64,000 nt of DNA. Source: Hyperoplus lanceolatus (Eukaryota; Chordata; Actinopteri; Uranoscopiformes; Ammodytidae). Numbering within the stretch: the stretch's first letter is position 1; every line of letters starts with the position of its first letter. A program made the translations under genes and the position numbers. Below, piece after piece: positions 43,087-64,000 of the stretch. The stretch spans positions 17,226,001 to 17,290,000 of the forward strand of contig CM049407.1 of NCBI GenBank assembly GCA_026929865.2, read 5' to 3'. The notes under the pieces were generated by a model. That model saw nothing but the letters and a program-made list of their open reading frames with translations, was not told the DNA's origin and did no database searches.

Positions 43087-44699
43087 CAGTTTTTCTCAGT
43101 TGCTTTGGTGCTTTTCTCAGATCAGAATGAAAATTTCCATAACTATTAGTTTAACCTCCGCAACATTTAGTCATTTGAGCACAGCATAGTAGCAATTTCT
43201 CCTTCCTCTGAACAAATTGCAAATGCTTTTGGACATGTATCAGTTGCTTTCATACAATTCTCTGCTGTTTTATAACATTGTCATTTGTTTATGTCATGTC
43301 AGTCAAAATGAACTATACTTATGGATGCTGAATAGTCGTTCCCAATAAAACTAATAGTCTTCATTTCATTGCTTGAGTCATTACATACAAAATTGTTGAA
43401 CTAGTTATTGTTATGATCCTGCTTGGGCCTCAAGCCCTTGAGTTGTTTTTTCCTTTTACCCTTGTCTATGTGCTGGTCTATTGCAGGGTTGGAGTCAGGT
43501 GTGCTGGAGTCAATCACCAGCTTTCACAGCTGCCATCAATCATCAATCAACTGCTCTTCATATACCCGGCCCTACCTGCCAGACACTGCCAGATTGTAGA
43601 TTCTGTTTCCACACAGTCAGTCCTCTCTCTAAGCTAACCTGTTTGCAGCTCCGCTTTTTGCATTTTTCCTGGCTAACTCCTGACTTTTCTGCCACAGCTC
43701 TCCCGGCCTGACTCCAGCCACCAGCCACCAGCCACCAGCCACCAGCTCCAGCCCTCGCCCGCCAGCACTTCCTCCCGGACCCCTCTGCTTGCCTGCTCTA
43801 GCCTGCTCACACTCAGCTCCCTGGACTTGCCCCGTTGCTCTCTCCCTGGAGCCCCATGACAGCCATCCTCCCCCCCCCCCCCCCCGGATCACGGTCCCTC
43901 CGTGCCTGTGTCCTCCTGATCCAGCTGTTACAGTTATCAAATTCTGTCAAGCAAATTGTATACCTTTTCTTTATCATAGATACCTCCTCGCTGCATTGCA
44001 AGGGATAATATCCTTTGTGATGTAGAAAATATGTGGCCAGACAGACAGGAACGTCTGGATGTGCCAGAATGATTTACCTATATGTTCAGTTACAATTATG
44101 TCCTGTTATATTGTTCACATTTGTGCATAGCTCTACCAAAAGTTTTTTTTTATGTTTGTTCTAAATAAGTGACTGAAGTGTATTTTTCTTTTGCACAATG
44201 CTGTAGAATTTCAAAGAGCATATACAGTAAAAATGTTAAACATACGTATTCAGTGTCTTGTACTCACTTACTCCCCTAACTACAGCAATGTGTAACTTTA
44301 CTGTAGTTTTCAAATGGCTGTACAAGTAGTGTATAGTGCTGTCTTGAGCATTTTTTTTATGCATTGGAAAACACTGAGAGAATAAACTGTCATAATGAAA
44401 ACATGACAAAGCCATTTGACTATCTTGTTTATAAACGATGGTGTCAAGACTTCTTATTTTGATGACACTGGCAGTTTCATTGACATGGATACTTGCTTTT
44501 GAGGAATAGACTATCCATTTTGAGCAAGTGAAGTACTTTTGCAGTTTATCCACTGGGTTGTGCAGTTTGCACTAATTGTTTTGAGAAATGCACTAACTGC
44601 TGTGCTAATGTTAATAGTGATGTGAGAAAAGCACCAAAGCGACTGAGAAAAACTGTAATAGTGATGTGAGAAAAGCACCAAAGCGGCTGAGAAAAACTG
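43087..44699. mobile_element. DNA element with TA-flanked inverted ends; right end duplicated
   Basis: The left end after TA (43085-43086) is CAGTTTTTCTCAGTTGCTTT, continuing GGTGCTTTTCTCA. Its inverted copy ends at 44655 (TA 44656-44657), and a second inverted copy 44 bp further on ends at 44699 before another TA. The interior has no transposase frame that I recognise. The GC-rich segment 43413-43935, with a CCAGCCA tandem repeat near 43713-43746 and a 17-bp poly-C near 43869, differs from the surrounding AT-rich interior and may be a later insertion. Confidence 0.65.
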
Positions 44700-44773
44700 T
44701 AACTTTTATTGACACCTTATATAGGCTCCAATCATTCTAAATGTCAATCTAAGAATTGGAACTTCAATGAACC

Positions 44774-44971
<198 letters not shown>

Positions 44972-45089
44972 TAGACTGCCGTTTTTGAAAAGATGAGAAG
45001 AGAGAGGAATGGTAAGCGGATGTTGGCAGAAGGATACAGATGTGCTAAAAATACAGCAGCAGCAGCGCGCTGTGACATAATTTTAGACT

Positions 45090-46085
45090 CACTCACATCC
45101 AGCAATCTCCGGGACTTGGGACTGGATTAAGGGACCTGTGACGCCTTGTCATTGCATCACGGGCCAACACACCATAACGACTCTGTGTGGTGGACCAAAG
45201 CACTGGGCCAGAGAGGACTGCTGGTCGGCCTGCACAAGATCGCCTTCACGATATCAGCTTGTACTTATATAAGATCGACATTGGAAATACACTGACTCAG
45301 AGATGTATTTTGAAAGTCGTGTCATGGTGTCAAGATGTCTGGTGGATAGAGGTTGTCCTGATGCGTTTGTGCCAACGGTAGTGCTCCCCTCGTCATGACC
45401 ATATCTAGGCTTATATACTGTAACGGTGAATAGCCACGCTTCTACGTCACCGTGACTGCGATGACGCAGAGGGTGTATCACACTCTCAAGAAAAACGATT
45501 CAGAGGAGCCTGGACCACTGATGTGTTTATTTTTTTATTCATTACTGCAATTATTTGGTGTAAACTAGGCTTTTCTCTTTTTTGGATTTGTTATGACAAA
45601 TATAGCCTAATGCTATTTCATATCAGTCTTACATTATCATATACTCCTGTGTTTTTGTGATTATTGATTATTATAGGCTATTAAAGACATAGGCTATTAA
45701 CCGATTTATTTTTGTTCAATTCAGCCGATATTTATAAAATTGGATGCCTCAATTTAGAAATTCAGTGATTCAGTCCAGGAAATAAGCTACAGACTCATCA
45801 CAACCATCACACCCTCTCCTTTGGTGAACCATCTTTTTCTGTGTGTTCGCTGCTCTGCACTGGCCTCGCCGTTCTGCGCGCAACAGCAACCCCGCGCCGC
45901 GGCCCCGATCAGGAAGTGAATTTGAAGAAAATAAGCGACTGTGGAGGTAGGATGACATAGAGGGGGACGAGGTGGGAGACAAGCAAGCGGTGAAAAGAAG
46001 AAACTGGAGGGATCGACCCTGTTTCTGGACCTGTATATTGAGCTGCTTCCCTCAGGGAAAGGCTACACTGCACCTCCAGAAAAAT
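45090..46085 (+). promoter_or_regulatory. pitpna: pitpna upstream region and 5'UTR
   Basis: GC- and CpG-rich sequence around 45850-45910 (GCGCGCAACAGCAACCCCGC and following) precedes the start codon by about 200 bp. This is the expected place for a housekeeping-type, TATA-less promoter. The transcription start cannot be set from sequence alone. Confidence 0.5.
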
Positions 46086-59952
<13,867 letters not shown>

Positions 59953-60121
59953 GGTTGTGTTAGACCGTGAATGCTGCTGCTCATCAGGTGAGAGGAATTT
60001 TAAAACTTTGTGTTACTTTTCATCGTACCATTGCACTTTATTTGACCTTAAGATAGATTAATGGATAGCGGAATGGATGATAATCATCTGAGGGTTTGTC
60101 ACACATTTTATAGTATTAGAA

Positions 60122-60384
60122 GGGGGCGACTGTGGCTCAGTTGGTAGAGCAGGTCGGCCGATGATCAAAGGGTTGGAGGTTTGATCCCCGCCCTGCCACC
60201 TGTGTCATAGTTGTTGTGTCCTTGGGCAAGACACTTCACCCACCTTGCCTCGTGTGAATGTCGATAGTTAGCCTGCTATCGGTGTATGAATGTGTGTGTG
60301 AATGGTAACATGTAAATGGGAACAGGTCTCCCTTGCAAAAGAGTCTTCGGACTCAATGGGATATACCTGTATAAATAAAGGTAA
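60122..60384 (+). mobile_element. tRNA-derived SINE in the pitpna 3'UTR intron
   Basis: Box A TGGCTCAGTTGG (60133-60144) and box B GGTTTGATCCC (60178-60188) form the tRNA-like head. The body GTGTCCTTGGGCAAGACACT is shared by many fish SINEs, and the tail is CTGTATAAATAAAGG. It is in sense orientation and nearly full-length, and the tail supplies an AATAAA. Confidence 0.85.
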
Positions 60385-60917
60385 GAAGACGTTTGATCGG
60401 TTGATATTATTAAAGTTTTGATTATTGCAGCTATAAGAGAAAAAAACGAAATATCTAAATCAGTATCAGCCAAAAATCCAGTGAAGGTATATAAATATGC
60501 TTCGATTTTAAGGAATAAATATCGTAATATATTGATATATATATTAAAAAATTGAGACATTGAGTGCATCTGCTTTATACTCTGGCCTTTTTTCCTCTCT
60601 CTTTCAGACCAGATTACCCAGACACCAGCGGATTCACATCCTCCTTCTATTCCAACTGACAAAATGTCTGACCGGCCGGTCCAAACCCCTTCCCTACAAC
60701 CTGCCACCCTGAGCCCCCACGCCCCAACCCCCAACCCCGCCCCGCCCGACCCGGTACAGTCTGGTTTTCAGGGGCCTGGACCCAGTAAACTCCCAGTTTC
60801 AAAACTCCACCTCATCCCACCTCCCCCGCATCCCATCCATCTCTATTTGTTTTTCCATCCAGTGTCGCCCTCTTTATCAGTCGTCTGAGGCCTAGCAACG
60901 CTACAGATCTGCTATCT

Positions 60918-60921
60918 CTCC

Positions 60922-60986
<65 letters not shown>
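60918..60986. repeat. (CT)n tract in the pitpna 3'UTR
   Basis: About 34 CT units within the predicted terminal exon, transcribed as a polypyrimidine CU repeat. Confidence 0.9.
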
Positions 60987-60989
<3 letters not shown>

Positions 60990-63135
60990 CTCTGAACCAT
61001 TCTAAATGGCAGAGAACAGTGTCATTTGTCTCTGCAATTTAGGATTTGTTTCCATTTAAGATATCCCAATAGTGTATATATACAGTATAGCGTATATCTG
61101 GGAGCTGAATAATTGTATTGAAATATAAATATATATAAATATATATAAACAGGGTTTTTTAAATGATTTGTCTGTACGTTTGTCTGTATTTTCTCCAGAA
61201 CAAGCTGTATCTACTCAATGTTGAGTTTTGATCATCTTCTTTTTATTTCTTTTTTTTGATTTGTCATAGTACCTACTTCTCTATTTGTGTCAGGCTTAAT
61301 GCAGTGTTTCCTTTTGTTGTTCCAAAAAATCTACAAGTCTACAAACCACAGCTGCAAGGTCGGGGTTGTACTGAGAGTGTTATTTTGTCTCCGCTGTACA
61401 CCTGACCTACAACATAGGATTTTACCCAAGTAGCTCTGTTAGTTTGATCAGACATACATTGGCTTTTCTGCTGCTTTGTGTGTTTGTGTTTGTGTGTGTA
61501 GGTGTGTGCGTATGATAATGTGCGTTGCGACATTGTTTCCCTTCCCACCAAGTTTTTTCTTTTCTTCTCTTGGTACTTAAATTACATCCAACTGTTCAAA
61601 CTGACCATTTGCAAGTGCATTACTTGAAGATTGCTTTTAAATTTAGACACACACATACACACAGACATTAGTAGAATACAAGGATAGACGGAAAATGCAC
61701 AGTAGACCAGCCATAAAATGAGTCTGATTGTCTTTCTTAATTTTTCCTTTTTGTCGGACACTCTTTCTATCTCACGTTCTTTTAATCATGGCGTTGATGT
61801 TTCCATAAGCAGCTATTGTGGGTAAACAGCTCCTCCTGCTTGCTGTGTAGAAAGATAAATGGTTCCTTGAAAAGTCATACTTTCAGTCATCTGCATCAGT
61901 TCTTGCCAAGTCACTATATGATGTCACCTCCAGTGGATAAATGGTCTTATCCAGCGATAGCAATAACTACCATGACATGTTGGTCTCTCCTTTTTTCATT
62001 GCAACTCTATCTTACTCAACTGTTGGTTGCTATCCAAGAGAGCAGTTTTAGTAAAGCAAAGCCAGATAGTCAAACATGGTGAAGTTGTTGATGAATTATT
62101 CATGAAATGCTTGATTTATTGTGTTTTGTCTCTGGATGAGATGGGTTTTTATCCTGCTGGAATCTGAAGCCTGTTATTTGTAAAAAAAAAAAAAAAAAAG
62201 TGAGGGTCATTTTCTTCTGTGTATACGTGAGTGCATATGAGTGATGTACAGTAGCATGTCTTTGAAGAGATCTGATGCTAGTTGGGTAAAGAAGGGAGGA
62301 AGTTATTGAGCCTGTGGAGTGATGACAGTTGGCACTAACTTTATTGCTCTTGTTGACGTTTTTTTGGCCTCCTTTGTTCTCAGTTACTTTTATTATCCTC
62401 TTTTCCATCATCTGTCTATGGTCCCTCCACGTCTTTTAACCATTTACAAAATGTAAAGAGCAAGCAACAAATAATGTCAAGAGGCGTATTGGCTTTATGA
62501 TACTATAATGGCCAACTGCAATTATTACATCATGAAAAAAAGATTGTTATGGTAAAACAAAATGCAATCAGAAAAAGAAGGTCATTATAATTTTCCTTTC
62601 GGTCAAATCCCTTTGTTTGATTAATTGATATTACACACAGAAATGGAGAATTGGAATGACCTCATGCATTAATTGACAGGATATGATTGGAGTAGCGTCA
62701 CTGTGTTATCATGAGCCCTTACTTTCATATGATCCTTCTTAAACCCAAGCACAGTAGCCAATAAATCTAAATTAAAATTATTTTAACAGCCAGGCTAAGG
62801 ATTCTAAGGCGTAGAAAGGCCATTAAAAACCGATCAGGGCATTAGGCAACTGTTTCACGTGTAATTGTTTTGTTTTGTTTCTTTAAAACGTCTCTATTCC
62901 TTTTTCCATCTTGAGACACTTGTGACACCCATCGCTTTGAGCAGTTTTCTTGTTGCATCTTCTTTAAAGAACAACACTGGCCACTGGATATTCAACCCCA
63001 TCCACCTCTCTGTCCATCAAACATCTCCCTCAGTGTATGTGATGGGGGCTCCCCCAATGGAGATTATGGAGATTTGTGGACGTACTTGTATGTATTGACA
63101 TTGTAAATAGTAAATAAATTATTGTAGATGAACAC

Positions 63136-64000
63136 ACATATATAGATGAGACTGTCCTGCCAAACCTACAGCACACCCTCATGACACTTCTTGACCCCCA
63201 TATATTTCCATCGCTTAATATACAGCATTACACAGACGTCCCGCTCACTGATTTTTACGAAATCTAGACTTATAGTCACTGAAATTTAGTGCTGATAAGG
63301 CATTTTTGTAGGCATATTATCAGCTGTACACATTTTTAAAAAACGTGTATGTGCAAACTGATATGAATGATTTTTCTGCAGATTTTAGGATGCTCCAGCA
63401 AAGTAGTGATTTCCTGTGTGGTGTACAGTCAGTGTGTGGGGGAAGGAAAAAACTGCTGCGCACTGTCTCCTCTCGTCCTCACGTTCTTCCCTCACAGGGA
63501 CCACGTCTCAATGGCAGGACAGTGTATAAATATATATTTTTGTTCTGAGTGTTGTTGTACCTCTGTTGTCAGTCTCTGAACTACACACCCGTGTCTCTCA
63601 AGGAAAGGAGAAAAAAAAAGAAACAGCACTTTGGGTCAGTTCATTGATCCATATAATAAGCTGATGGTGTCAACCCAAGAAATGGAACAAGTTAGATTTC
63701 TAGACTCTTATGGTGAGTTATGGGGATTGAGGGGGTAATTAATACTACATTGGGTGCCGGAAGGGTTTCAGTTTATAGCTAATCAGAATAAGACAATTGG
63801 ATGTGGTAGTTATGAAAAAAGATACTAGTATAGGTCCCATTCTAAGAGCCTGAAGACATACCATACAAACTTGATGTGAGAGAACATGGTTTAACAGAGA
63901 CAATCTCATAGATATCTGTTGTTAGATTCCTAAAATGTATGATCAGAGTATGAAACCAAATGTTTCCACAACCCCAAACTGTTTTTAAAATCATTAAATC
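63136..64000. other. Downstream intergenic sequence
   Basis: No exon, RNA gene or recognised repeat. Only short open frames and an A-rich run near 63610. Confidence 0.5.

Larger units (their letters stand above)
59953..63135 (+). terminator. pitpna: pitpna 3'UTR, containing one intron, and polyadenylation signal
   Basis: A donor GTGAGAGG at 59988 and acceptor CTCTCTTTCAG ending at 60607 suggest that the 3'UTR is spliced (59953-59987 joined to 60608 onward). The stop codon is 35 nt before that junction, within the distance tolerated by nonsense-mediated decay. AATAAA at 63113-63118 is a good terminal signal and gives a long 3'UTR of about 2.5 kb. A (CT)n tract (about 60918-60986) lies in it. 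Confidence 0.65.

Noticed and set aside
43629..43940. Gly/Arg-rich minus-strand frame and matching Pro/His-rich plus frame
   Set aside because: These are caused by poly-C and CCAGCCA tandem repeats inside a repetitive segment.
60122..60195. tRNA gene suggested by box A and box B
   Set aside because: The head does not form a clean tRNA cloverleaf by eye and is followed by a typical SINE body and A/T-rich tail. The same holds for 42790-42843, where box A is missing.
60664..60888. Proline-rich open frame of 74 codons
   Set aside because: It lies in the predicted spliced 3'UTR of pitpna, has low-complexity composition and continues into the CT repeat region.

Overview
The window is nuclear DNA of a ray-finned fish, most likely a percomorph teleost. 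It holds intron-rich vertebrate genes with GT-AG introns, very long (CA/GT)n tracts, many Tc1/mariner and hAT copies, and tRNA-derived SINEs with fish-type bodies. All three genes lie on the + strand, and I joined their exons by hand. In each case the splice phases close into one continuous reading frame of family length.

Gene 1 (5807-29148, 20 coding exons, 1096 residues) is a six-domain multicopper ferroxidase of the hephaestin/ceruloplasmin family. It has a signal peptide, a full trinuclear copper cluster and three complete type-1 copper sites. The C-terminus is short and purely hydrophobic with no cytoplasmic tail, which looks like a GPI-anchor signal rather than the membrane span of hephaestin. 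Gene 2 (31983-40109, 13 coding exons, 575 residues) is slc43a2 (LAT4), a neutral amino-acid facilitator, with a probable non-coding first exon near 30842. Gene 3 (46086-59952, 11 coding exons, 270 residues) is pitpna, the class I phosphatidylinositol transfer protein, with an 8-nt microexon and an intron inside its 3'UTR. From memory, slc43a2 followed by pitpna on one strand matches the human 17p13.3 order. The ferroxidase next door is not part of that human block.

The rest is dominated by nested transposons. At 1648-5339 a Tc1 element has a 394-bp insertion inside it and a hAT element inside its right terminal repeat. The last intron of the ferroxidase gene (20240-29074) contains a 7.9-kb composite element with inverted arms of about 650 bp (20510-28452). 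It encloses a Tc1 that carries a hAT, and a second palindromic element whose arms are minisatellite arrays and which carries a fold-back Tc1. Three Tc1 copies (17137-18775, 25573-27185, 54228-55837) are palindromic: one half of the element has been replaced by an inverted copy of the other half. A MITE with perfect 22-bp ends occurs in the ferroxidase gene (16125-16434), and a second, diverged copy in pitpna (53985-55879) is split by the third fold-back Tc1.

The three genes have unrelated biochemical roles (iron oxidation, amino-acid transport, lipid transfer), so nothing suggests they work as one pathway. I found no rRNA, true tRNA, CRISPR array or viral gene. The points most worth following up are the probable GPI-anchored ferroxidase with its 15-nt microexon, the nested palindromes in its last intron, an 81-nt intron that could be retained in frame, and splice sites embedded in dinucleotide repeats.
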